Of a DNA stretch of 64,000 nt, positions 1 through 11,900 are shown one piece after another. The stretch's first letter is position 1, and each line of letters begins with the position of its first letter. A program made the translations under genes and the position numbers. The notes under the pieces are model-generated. The model saw only the letters and a program-made list of their open reading frames with translations, was not told the DNA's origin and ran no database searches. The stretch lies in assembly GCF_003286085.1 (NCBI RefSeq), contig NW_020825289.1, forward strand, positions 4,340,001-4,404,000. Reading direction: 5' to 3'. The stretch is from Drosophila persimilis (Eukaryota; Arthropoda; Insecta; Diptera; Drosophilidae).

Positions 1-101
1 AAACTCGTAAGGCATTCCCCCACTCCATCATGTTGTATAAAACATTTCATTATTATTTCAGTTTTCGATATTTGTTTAACTCTTCCGTCCACTCTTTCTT
101 C

Positions 102-118
102 CTCTCTCTCTCTCTCTC
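102..118. repeat. (TC)n microsatellite
   Basis: A short pure TC run is present. Confidence 0.8.
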
Positions 119-263
119 GCTACCTTTGTGTATATCTTCTTCTCTCTTCCTCAAGTGTACAAATTAGTCATGCGCGCGATTTTGTCTTTAAGTTATACAA
201 AATAAAATCAAAATTCAATGAAACAACGAACAAATGTATACAAATTTTGGTATTTTCTACATA

Positions 264-290
264 TGTGTTTGTGTGTGTGTGTGTTTGTGT
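264..290. repeat. (TG)n microsatellite
   Basis: A short TG run is interrupted once. Confidence 0.8.
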
Positions 291-836
291 GAAATCTGGA
301 AACTATCCACAAACGCAATTGCCTTGTAAATATGTACTTAAACATAATTATAATCCACATTAAGCCCACACAAGAAAACACTTCATGTAAAACTGAAACG
401 AAAAATTAAAATTATTAAAAAAAATAATAAACATAAAAATTAAATGCTTTTAATTACGGTTTAGCGTAAATAACGAACTTAACGCATCCCCAGACACATT
501 TCATATCTCTCGGGCCTCTCGGAGGGTGATGGCTACGACTACGAGGAGTCGTGTACTTTCATTGGTCAGCTGGGGATGATGAAATTTTCGTGTTTTCGGG
601 GCTTTTTCGATGCCCAACAAACGGCAAAGATGCAACTCATAAAATTTCAATCGCAGCCCACGATTTGCGGAAGTTAGATAACAGCCGAAAAAGGCGAAAA
701 GTCCACAGTTGAAGAAGTCATCGTCGTAGCGGCGATCGGTTCAATTCAGCTGGAATTGGAAAAAAGGTCTCGTCTGAAGATGAGAGAGGCCATGAGCCAA
801 AGTCAAAAACTGCAACATGTTGTGGCATCAGCATCG

Positions 837-914
837 TGATGATGTTACTGATGATGATGATGATGATGAAGATGATGCTAAGACTGTCAATGATCGTGAT
901 GATGATGATGGCTC
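837..914. repeat. GAT/ATG trinucleotide microsatellite
   Basis: Imperfect GATGAT repeats give meaningless poly-Asp or poly-Ile frames on both strands. Confidence 0.85.
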
Positions 915-2464
915 TTGGCATTTGCCGCTTGCTAGATGCCAAATAAATCTCAAGGAAGCATCTCCCCTGCAGATAAGCAGCAACAATACCGTTTCCACTT
1001 CCTGTTACCAAGTTGAAGTTGAATGCAGCTGCCTCGTGTCTGCCTGCCAGACAGCCTGTGGTGCCGTGGTGCTGTGGTGCTGATGTCTAACAGCCTTACA
1101 ATTCCAAGTCAGTCGGTCGCGTCGCCTGTTCGGTTGCAACATGTTGCTTTAATTGACTTGCCACCCGCCTGCCCCTCTCCCTCTGCCTGGCTTGCAGTGT
1201 GTCTGTGTGCCAGCAGCAAAACCCACATAAGGTTAGCCGAGGAAGCCAACTGCTGCACTGGTTGCAGTTGCAATTCGAGCCCCAAAAGCGGTGCTGGCGC
1301 TTATTAGGTAACCGCCGCCAAAAGTTCGAGTTCAAGCAAACATTCCATTGGGAAAATTTAGGCGGTAGTTGCCGAGTTTTCTGCAGCCGCTGCCGATTCC
1401 CTCACGTTATCTTAATGATGTTGCCGAATCTTTTCCTTGGCAAATCTACAATTGATGTGGCAGACAAATGGGCATTTGGGGGCGTCTCTGAAAGGGAAAT
1501 CGCTTCATCGGGATAAAGATTAGCTCGGAAATAGGCGGTTTTTAGTGGAAAACCTTGTTGAGTTTCAATGCAAGCGATTTCCTTAATGTTTTCCCAAATT
1601 TCCATAAGCTCTTTCGAGCTGAACAATTAGCCGCTAATTCAGCCAAGGTCTGTGTCAAACTTCTTTAGATACATATACAACAATGTAAATCCAGTCGATT
1701 TCCAAAACATTTTCAACGTGTTGCAATCCAAAATCTCTGCCATCTTTTGTTTTCCCTTTTGACACGGTATTTTGTCACATTTTCAATTTGTTATTAATAC
1801 GGTCTTTCGGACCAGATCGAGAGTCCGCTCTTCGTTTGATTGCAATTGCCCGACATGGCGTATGCGCAATGTGGATGCTTGACGGAGGCCCGAATTGCAT
1901 TCCGTTTTTATATAACCAACAGGCAAGTGTCATGCGAAACTGAGATTTACCAACAACAGCAACAACAATAGCAGCAATAGCAACGAACACTTAACGCATT
2001 TGAGTGAAGCACATAATTGTTGTTGTTTTAATTATTAAAGCAGCGGCAGCAGCAACATCAAAATCAACATCAACATCTGTGGCATTGCACAAGCCACAAA
2101 AACCAAAACAAAACGAAGCAAGCCACACAAAACGAGCGAAAGAAATTGAAAAAATGTAATAAAAATACATTTTGATGAACAAAACAAAAACTAGACACAA
2201 AACAACGAGCAAAACCGAAGCGACAGAAATATTTTATTGTAATAAATCTTTTGTTTCCACCCGATACACCCAATTTTAGCCACCACCAAGATAGAAAGAC
2301 TCCCATCGAGGGTCGGACCTTTTGATACCCTATGATCTATGTACTGATCCCAATTTTGATTGGTGGATTTTGACAATTTTTTCACCGTAACAGACTGCTG
2401 AAATCATAATACCCTCTGAATTGGCCAACAAAATATTTCTTTTATAAATATAAATAAATATAAA

Positions 2465-3140
2465 TCCAATGGCAGCTCAGGTTCAAGTTACAAACCGCAG
2501 CAGCCGCCGCAAATCTGAGTGGAGCACCGAGGAGCAGAGCCAGAGCACGTGACGCCTTTGGCGCCGCCGTTTGCCAAGCGTGAAACTGCAGCACTCGGCT
2601 GGATGGGATGACGTATGGGGGTTGTTGCTCGCCTCGCCTCGCCTCTGAGTGCTCTGCACCACCCGGTACTGTTGACTCCGGCGTGCCGCATATGTGGGCC
2701 GAACGAAAGCGATATCGGAGAATTGGAGCACAGCCTCTCCCTGGCACACCCTGGCTGGCTGGCTGGCTGGATGACTGGCTGTGACAACAGCAAGTTGCCC
2801 AAGTGCTGCAAGGCAAGGTCGTCCGTCAACTGTGGCTGATTAAAAAGAAGCAGTGGAACGGCAGAAGAGAAGGAAATTAGCGGCCGGCCGTAAAGAGACT
2901 GAGAGATGAAGTAACTAACGAAGAAACTAACCAGCAAGAGCCATGACGCTGCTGAAATGGCACTCGAAATGTTGCAAACGAGACGTTGCCCCTTCAGGTA
3001 CGGGCGGGCACTTCACTTGCATCCATTCGAGCCGTTAAAGATGATTAAAGCGCGGCTCGGAGATTGCGTTGTCAACGCGCTGCTCTATATCTGTATCTGC
3101 GATCTATATAAACGATATATTACGGCTCTGGCCCGCTAAC
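2465..3140. promoter_or_regulatory. Possible regulatory block with TATA-like element
   Basis: This block is GC-richer than its surroundings. It has an E-box CACGTG at 2546-2551, CTGGCTGG repeats near 2750-2770 and TATATAAA at 3105-3112 on the plus strand. No gene starting here can be recognised, so this is only a hint. Confidence 0.25.
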
Positions 3141-5099
3141 CAATCGGTCCCACACAAAAGACTCAGGCAACGAACTCGTTTGTCTGAAATAAAGAAACGA
3201 CTCACAGCCGAAACTTACTTTTATCAAATTTATTCAATTTTCGCTGAGTGTATAGCATTTGATTATTGTTTTATTTTGATTGCTGCATTAACATTTTATT
3301 ATTTTATAGTTTTATTTTCTATTAAGTTTTATTTTACCTGATATGTTTTTTATTCTTATATAGTTTAGTATATGGATCTAATTAACAGATCATTTTATTG
3401 AGTCAAGTTCATATTTTAAACTGAAAATATATTGTTTCCCCTACTGACTGACAGATCTGCGGCAGATGAAAAGACCTCGAAAGAGTGAAAGATACTCGAT
3501 ATTATCACGAGCTAGATGCCTAATGCCCTTTTTCATTCTTCCCATCTCTTAATCCAAGTTATTTCTAATTTATTTCATCTAATATTCTTTTTCTAATTTA
3601 TTTCATCTAATATTCTTATATTCTTATTCTTTCTAACCCTATTTTCATTGAGATTATGTACATTTTAGCACAATTACCGTTTTGACCTACTTGTTACACC
3701 TGCTGCCACGCCTCTTCATAACAAAATGTTGGCCACGCTCCAGCTCCATCTCCAGCTCCGGCTACGGCTCCACTCTTGATCCAGCTGGTTCCCCCTTTCA
3801 TTCATATGCAAACGATGTGATTGTCAAACATTGTTTTTATTATTATTTCGCTCTTTTGTTTTATTTTCTCTCTATATTTCCCCCCTATATAGCTGGCTCT
3901 TTCTCTGGCGGCAGAGCTGGCTGATTTATTGCAACGCTTTAAGAAAATTGCAGTTTACGACTTCCTCCGGAGTTCTGCGGCCGATACGCTAAATGATCAA
4001 TATTTGATGGGAGTACGAATACGAGTACGAGTACGGTACGGGTATTTGTCATGTTTCCATCGTCAGTAGCCAGCTCGTCGTTTAGCATCTAAACGTTTGA
4101 CTAACTCCTTCACCGCCCCCTTGCGCCCCATTTGCATGTTGTAATTTCTGTTATGCAGCAGCAGCATTGAAGACAATGCACAATTGTCGGTTGGGTACTG
4201 TGCGACGTGGATGGGGCAGGTGGCTCGTCGATTGCGGGGCGTCAAACGCAATTGTTTGCGAATAGTTTTTCTCCATTTTTTTTTGTTTAACTACCGACCA
4301 CATCCACATCTATACATCCACACACATACCCTTTACCCGAGCAGCCGCACAGTTTGAATTGGAAGGCGTTTACTCTGAGGCGTCGCAGAAAAGTGTTCAT
4401 AGCCATACGGATTTATATTTAATGTTGCTCATTTGGGACTTGATTTTGCAACAATTAATTGTATTACGCAAGGCGCCTGGCCATTGAGAGAGTGAAAATT
4501 GTAAATTACTTTTGATTGATTAGGCAACTGAAGTATGCAAATGATGATTATGGCCGCAATTGGGTAATATCTGACGCGTGATGGCGTAGTACGGCGGCCA
4601 CAAGTGATTCCAATTTCACTAACCCGATCCCTGATCTGCTATTTGTTGGCAGCAAAATGCAAAAATCAATATACAATATTGATTTGCTAACAGCTTACTC
4701 TCTACTTAGGTGGGCAGAACTAATCTCAAAGTCCCAAAAAAGTATAACAAAAATTACCTTTTACCCTCTTTCCAGATATAAAACGTTATGGAAAATCAGA
4801 CAGTTTAAGCGAGAGATATACTAATATACATACTTATATGCCCTAGTTGGCTTTTTAGTGGAACTTATCGCAGTGGCAGAGCAATGGCAGAAGAATGGCC
4901 ACAGCTCTTCGACTGATAGCACTACAAACGGCGGACTATATTCTATTTTGTTGTTGTTTTGGCATTGATTTGCGACCGAGAACGATTTTTGAGGCAGCAA
5001 TTTTAATGAACAAATTAATTAATTTAGGAACTATTTACAAAAATTGTAAAATTGAATTTTTCTCCAACTACACGGAATGGAATTGTCCTTAAACAAAAT

Positions 5100-8000
5100 T
5101 GATATTTTATTTTAAACGATCTGGGGTTTTATCCAGTGTGTAGTATGTATTTGAAATTGTATTCGGTAAAGGGTCGGAATATATGTAAACTCCGCCTGAA
5201 AGTATGCAATGCATAATCCGGCGTTGAGTGGCTTCCCAGGCGCGCTTTCCACTCAGTTGTGGACGCTGATCCCCTTTGGGCGCCTCCGCCTCTGTGTTCC
5301 GATAGGAGGAGGGCTGCCGACTACCGTTGCTTTGCAGTGCCGAGAAGTAGGGCAGACTAGTACAGATTCAGGGAGGGTTCATAATGTTCACTTTTTCCTC
5401 TTTCCTGCCGCACTGTGGGGCTTGCGGTTCGTAAGATGGCAGGTCGCCTTGAAGGGTGTGGACCGAAGGCTCTCTCCTTACAGTATATTGTCTGCGCAAT
5501 GTAGATTATATGTAAGAATCACGTAGAAATGAATGCAACTCTTAGCTTTTTCATGATGTTCCAATGTATAAAATATAGATATACTAGGGGCTAGTATACT
5601 AGTGCGCCAACCCCCGTCCCACTTGTTAAAGCAACCAAACAAATGATACGCTCATCAAGAATTTAAGAGCAGAAATTGTAGGCCTCAAATGTCATGTGCG
5701 TCTGTGAACATAAAATTTCTTACCGTTCTACATGTCCTCTTCCTCTTTTCTTTCCGATTTTCGGTGCTTCAGGAGGAAACAAAATATCAGTTTGGTTTTA
5801 TCCAACATAAATTGGCATTTATTTAATTTAAATTGGTTTCTGTTTGATTCGAATGACACTGAAACTGGAAACTGACAAATTTTGTGCATGCAAGTGTGAT
5901 CGAAAACTTATAGGGCTACCCTACCACCTACCAGCTACCACCACACGTACCACCCGTAGAGGGCAGGTTCGTTCTGGCCATGGTTACGCCCTAAGCATGT
6001 CTCTTGTGTTGTCAATTCAATACATTCGATATTTAATATAGTTAATATATGTATGCGTTTGTAATTGTAATTAGTAATACACATATTTGTAGTATAATGC
6101 CGCGCTTAATGATTACGAATTTCGCCTCTTGGGGGTATTGATTCTTCTCTTAATTTGGTATAATATTTGTTTCTGCTAAGAAGGAGCGAGTGATTAGTAT
6201 AAATGCGTTTCAAACTGCTTGTCTTGTCCCATTTGGATATACAATACATATACTTCCAATGTCTTTTCTTCCCGCTTAGGTCCTTGTGGATGTTGAGTCT
6301 GATGTGCGTTGAAGTTGAATGTCGGTTATGTGTCTGGTGTGAATGTTTGACTCTTTCATTTACTCGTAACTTTCTTGTTGTTGTTGTTTTGTTTTTTTTT
6401 GCGATGGAAGTTAAATTTTGATTAATGCATTTTATGTAAAGTTAAGTAGAAAATTAGTTATGTATATGTATATGTATGTATGTTTAATTGAAAAATAGCC
6501 TTTTCTTTAATCAATGGATACCGCGGATACGGGTACCGTATCGCGTATTCCCTTTGGCAATGAAGCAACACAAAAAGCGATCGATTTGATTCGATTATGC
6601 ATGCATGACACGAGTACGAGTACGGGACGAGTATAGTATGAAAAATGACTTGACACTTTCGTGATCGTTAATACATATATGTATGTATGTATGCAATGGT
6701 ATTTGTACTTAGCCTAAGTTGTTATAATCTCAAACCGCTTTGTTGAATTAATTCGTTTTTAATGCCAAAAGTGTGATTATTAGATTTTGTTTTGATTTTG
6801 ATTTGCCGAAAAGTTTCTAATTATTTTGTGGGTACTTAAAATCTGGTTTCGTTTCGTTACAATTTCTGAAATCCAACGTCGTCCGACCTGATTATCGCTG
6901 ATTATTGCTTGCTATTTGAATTACTCGAAAATTTGTATGTGATTCCTTATCATTTTTGTTGTACCGATTAAATGCTTTTGTTTTTCTTTTCCACTAAACA
7001 CTACTTAATATTTGTAGTTCGTTTACCATGAAAATTTGTTATACATTCTATCTGAAGATCTCATAATACACAAGCAAGATTTATTCTCTTCTCTTTGTTT
7101 GTTTGGTTTTGTTTTCTCACAACGCTACATTTATATATATATGTATTTGTATATACTCGTATATTTATATAAAATTGCTAGAGTAGTCTGGGTAAGAGTG
7201 GATATAGAGTGTGGTTAGCTTGAGAGGGAACTAAAAGCGAATGAAATGAAGCGAACTTAAAAGTAGAATGTAAATTTTCTATAACTGTTTCCGTCGTTTC
7301 CCCGTTTTCCCCGATTTAGATAAATGCAGTTCGTGATGTGCACAGAGTCTGGGTATATTCGTATTAAAATCCACTCCGGATCTTATTACTTCGCAGTGAG
7401 CAAAGTGCTGGGGCTGTTCAGCACTCTCGTGTCGGCTATTCTAGTACTTGGATTGCGCCGGTTTTGGTTTCGGTTCGTGTTGAATTTGCATAGTTCAGTC
7501 TTTGTGGTTTTGAGGGTAGCTCCACGGATTTGCAGGGCAAAAGTGGCGGAAAACCAAGCAACAAATAAATAAAAGAATACAAATTAAAATGTATAATAAA
7601 ATCATATATTTAAAAACTTACGAGCTAGGAAACTTAGGGTAGAGCGAATGAAAATGAAATTGAAATGGCCAGACATAAACAATTTCAATTTCTCTTAAAG
7701 CTTCAAATGCGTATAACCGATGTGCAAAACTGTATATATCATATCGTTCTTGGTCTAAATAAATCGTGCGAGAGTGCATGAGTGTGGGTGTCGGTCGGTC
7801 TATGTGGGCGTCCTGGGGATCTTGTATTATACAATTTAAAATGTTGTGGCTGCATTTTGTGCATTGAACAGTTTTCGTTTTGTTCTATTGGAAGCGCATT
7901 TTAAAATCAGAATAAAACTATGTTAAAATAACACATGTACAAATGCATGTGTGTACATGTCTGTGTGTATAAATAATGATTAAAAGAAAACGAACACGAA

Positions 8001-8820
8001 TACAACTACTGACTGACACAATTCTACAAATTAAAAATCATCACAAGTCAACGCAAAACGCAACACAAATAAAAAAAAACAAAACTGTGCGCTGTTCATT
8101 CAAATTACCAAACGTATAGGAGAAATTATACAATCCGTATATGACTAAATATATTTAATATTATGACTCTGACTTAGGCTAGGCAAAGGATGAGTTGTCT
8201 GCTCTTGGCGTAGATGGCAGAGGAGTGGCGTGCGACGTGCACCTCCTCGGTACACACAAGGATGCTTTTCGCTGATATTTTGGTAGGTCTCGCTTAAAAC
8301 TAAAATACAATATTAAAAATTAGTTCCGTTCCAAATATTCATATGCGAATATGTAAGTATGTTTTTCTCGATTCATTATTAGTTTCTTCCTCGACGCCTT
8401 CTCGTATAATTGGTAGTACTTTCCTTTGCGGCAGACACTTAGAATAGGTATTTATATATGTATGACGTATATATGTAATCTTTATGTATGTTTGGTTTAC
8501 GGTTTACGGTTTACGGCATAGACACTATAAATATGCTGTTGAAATTTACTTTCTTTACGTTATAAATACTTGAAATACGAGTAGTTGAATAATTGTATGC
8601 GTGCACACTCTATATGCGCTGTATAATTCACTTTCTCTCCGATTTCTTAGATTTCATTGTGAAATGCTGATGATGCGTTTATGTATGTATCTGTCTGTGT
8701 GTTGTGTTCTGTTGTGTTGTGTTGGGTCCGAGGGTCATTCAACTCCCACGCACTTCATGCACCTAAAACCACTAAGCTACAATGCCACGCCCATCGCTGC
8801 TGGCGGGAGTCGCTTACAAA
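5100..8820 (-). other. Dscam1 3' UTR and downstream DNA, end not resolved
   Basis: No coding exon is seen. The sequence is AT-rich with many CGTATATA-type simple repeats. AATAAA signals on the minus strand occur at 7080-7085, 5818-5823 and 5106-5111. The true cleavage site or sites cannot be told from sequence alone, so the UTR may end at any of these. Confidence 0.5.
5170..5510. other. GC-rich island of unknown nature
   Basis: A roughly 340-bp block much richer in GC than its surroundings is open on both strands: plus 5209-5526, and a minus frame containing ALQSNGSRQPSSYRNTEAEA. Neither shows a known domain or obvious splice sites. It could be an old transposon fragment or a decayed exon. 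Confidence 0.4.
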
Positions 8821-8905
8821 TTACACTGCCATAGTATCGTAGGCTGTGAATCCTGCGCCATTTGCTTGTTGTTGGAGTTGGAGTTGTTTTGGGCCGGCTT
8901 CGTTT
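8821..8905 (-). CDS. Dscam1: Dscam1 exon 24, coding part and stop
   Basis: The 85-nt coding end gives [20 protein letters not shown], then AYDTMAV and TAA at 8821-8823. The acceptor is CTATACAG. If exon 23 is skipped, the shifted frame reads [15 protein letters not shown] onward and stops at 8814-8816, so the alternative tail is only slightly different in length. Confidence 0.94.
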
Positions 8906-11900
8906 CTGTATAGCATTAGGGGGGAATCGAAAAGAAATGTGTGATTAGTCAGTTCAACTTGGGGGAAGTGTACATTAATTAGATCTATGTTTAGGCTGCA
9001 ACCAAAGCATTGCAATAATACGAGATGGGATCCCGTGTGGGTTCTGTTCTCTCGATTGAAATTCAGTTTGTTATCTCTGAGAGATTTGTCGGATCTATCT
9101 GTTGGAGGAAAGCCCACTGGATCCCATTTCGTCGGGGTGGCTGTGTCTTTATGTTCTGTTCATGGTTTATCATACGAGTAGTTTACGTTTACTTCTTGTG
9201 TTTGGCAAGCTGAGGCCAAGCGCAAAGCTGCAAGAGACTGTTAGAACTTGTGGGAATATGTATGTACGGGTGTTTGGAGTAGACATAAACGAGTACGAGT
9301 ATGGCTTGCAGCCTCCTTATCCTAGGCGGTACGGTATCGTATGGATTAGGTTATCAAAACGATTTCAAAACATTCAACTGTGATTTGCCTTCAAACCAAC
9401 TAGAAATTAAATGAATCAATCAATCAAAATACAAATCAGAAAAAATCAGAAAGCAACTTAAAGACAAACCAAATTAATTGAAACTCGAAAACAAACAAGA
9501 ACCCGAAACCTTGTTAAAAGTAGTATAAAGATATATAGGTTGGATGCAGTGTCTCTTATAACATATGTATGTACAGGGTATGGACATGCATGGCTTTCGT
9601 GGTTAGTCACATTTAGTTAGGGATTAGGGTTTAGAGCTTAGAGTTTAGTTTAGAGAACTTACAACTGTCGACGACTAGTGTCAGCGATCATAATCATTCA
9701 CAATCAAGTTAGTAGGTAAACGAACAAGAACAAAGGAAATTAGTGGATTGAGATTAGTTACTGCACCAGAACTACGATTAACGACTTGTGTGCATCTGTG
9801 ATTGAGTGTGTGTGCTCCGTAGATCTCTGGATCTGGTCGCATTGGTCTTACCTTTCAATCAGTTTACGCATCTCTTCGGTGGTGCGCTGATCTTTCGGTT
9901 GGGGGGATCGCTTCACAGCTGCGATTTCCGCATTTTATACGAGTATATTCAAAATATTTGCAAGAGAAATTTGTGTGTGTGTTTTTTTTTTGATTTGATT
10001 TGTTTTGCCCGAACCGAAAAAGTAGGATATTATATATTTGGATTTACAATGCCATAAAATAAATAGAAAGAAAAAAATGTATCAAATGAAAATAAAACAT
10101 TGGGTATCGGCTTAAGTCCAAACACGTGTTCGATGTCCCATCGAAAATGAATAATTCGTGCAGGATAGAGGTAGTGGTAGGGGTAGGGGTAGGGGTAGGG
10201 TACTTTGAAATGAGTGTTGATCCCACTAGAGAAGGTCCTCTATGAGGTCGCCGCATGCAGATTTCTAGTCACAAGGGTTTCGATTGCTCCCCATGGTCGT
10301 TAGATACGAAACATAAAACATTGAGGTGTGAGAAATATGTGCGCCATGAAGTAAAATGAAATGTTAAGTGTGCAATTTGAATGAATCTTAAAAACGAATA
10401 TCAGAAATATAAAAATAACCAAAAACCAAGTAACAAAATCTGAATAAAAAACTTAAGACATTTACAACACGGATGTTCTTTTGCAAAATTGTTTAGCAAA
10501 ACACAGCATGAATATTTGTGGAGTGTATGAGCGGGACAACCAAAAACACTCTGACTGATGGGAAATGAGGGGGTCACTGAATCTATTATATCTTGAGCAT
10601 ATCTTTTATGTGACGATGAGGGGGACCGTGAGGAGTCGAAGTATGAGGGTGATTGGTTATCGAATGATGATGGATAATCACACTATCTAGCTCAACTTCG
10701 GCTTGCATCACTCACCCTCATTGGTGTCTTCTGATCAATTTATGTATGGTTATATTTTATACAAAAATTTCGAAAAAATAGAGTTGAAAGAGATGACGAA
10801 TTGGTTGTGTTAAAATTAGACGAATTCGAATTTTGGAAATTTACCAAAGCGAATATGAGGTTATATATCGAATGCAACAACAACTTGGGTCTCGTCTGAG
10901 CATCTCTTTGGGTCAGAACTTACCGCCATAGTGGCCGCGTGGTCCGTGATCGCGGTCGCACTCAGCCTCTGAGATCTCGTTGCTCTCCTTGGAGTCGTTG
11001 AATGAGGAGTTGCTCATGTCATGGTTGCGTGGTGGCGGTGGTGGAGGCTCGGGCGAGCCATTTCCAGGATTGCGAGCAGAGCCTGGCGATCATGCAGAAA
11101 GATCAGTAGAGATTCGACTGGGTATCGACTGGGATTCTCTGGTTCGCGTTCACTTACCGACGCTGCGGCGTCCCATGGATCCACGAGAGCCGTAATGATC
11201 GTAGGGCTGTCCATACGGGCCGCCGTACTGGGAGCCATACTGATCCTCCTCGGGGGCACAGTTGGCTGGATCATCGTATTCGGGTCCGGGTCCAGAGTAC
11301 AGGCTGCCGCCCTGAGAGTTGACGCGAGTGTAGCGACGCTGTAAAAGGGGAAAATCAAGTCATGCCGCCCGCACGGATCCGTTTACTCACATATTGATCC
11401 TCCTCGGCACAGTTGGCTGGATCGTCGTATTCAGGAGCTGGAGTGTAGATCGACGACTGTCCGCCCTGGCTGTTCTTACGTTGGTAGCGATTGGCGCGAG
11501 GCATCGACTGAGATCCCGATCGCGAGTGCACATGTCCTGGGTGTCCGGGTGGCAGCATGGTGCCGGCATGGCCGGGCACGGGGCCAGTGTGTCCGTTCTG
11601 GTGCGGGAAGGTCTGGAAGTTCATGGCCTTGGTGGGATCCATTTCCTCGCGGAATCCGAGCAGGTGGAAGGTGGCATAGGGGCAGATTTCATCTTCCATG
11701 CCTTGCGGGAAGAGAACTCAATTAGCATGGGTGTTTGGCTCAACTGCTGGCGACAGTGGTGTCTCGAGTGGTTCTGTTTAGTGTTTTTAGTATGTTTGAA
11801 TGAATCCTGTTCCCCCATAGCCATTGCCATAGCCATAGCCCCCATTAAATGGTTACTTACTACTTTGTTAGCTCGATGTGACCAGGCGGTAGACTACAAC

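Larger units (their letters stand above)
1..5099. other. Intergenic DNA downstream of Dscam1, no gene recognised
   Basis: Both strands were read for domains, splice-linked frames and RNA genes. Only low-complexity and short chance frames were seen. The longest, 149 codons on minus at 2488-2937, has no family features. Confidence 0.6.

Noticed and set aside
2488-2937. 149-codon minus-strand frame
   Set aside because: No recognisable family or linked exons; the composition follows a locally GC-rich block.
3105-3112. TATATAAA as a definite promoter
   Set aside because: There is no downstream gene or clear initiator; kept only as a low-confidence hint.
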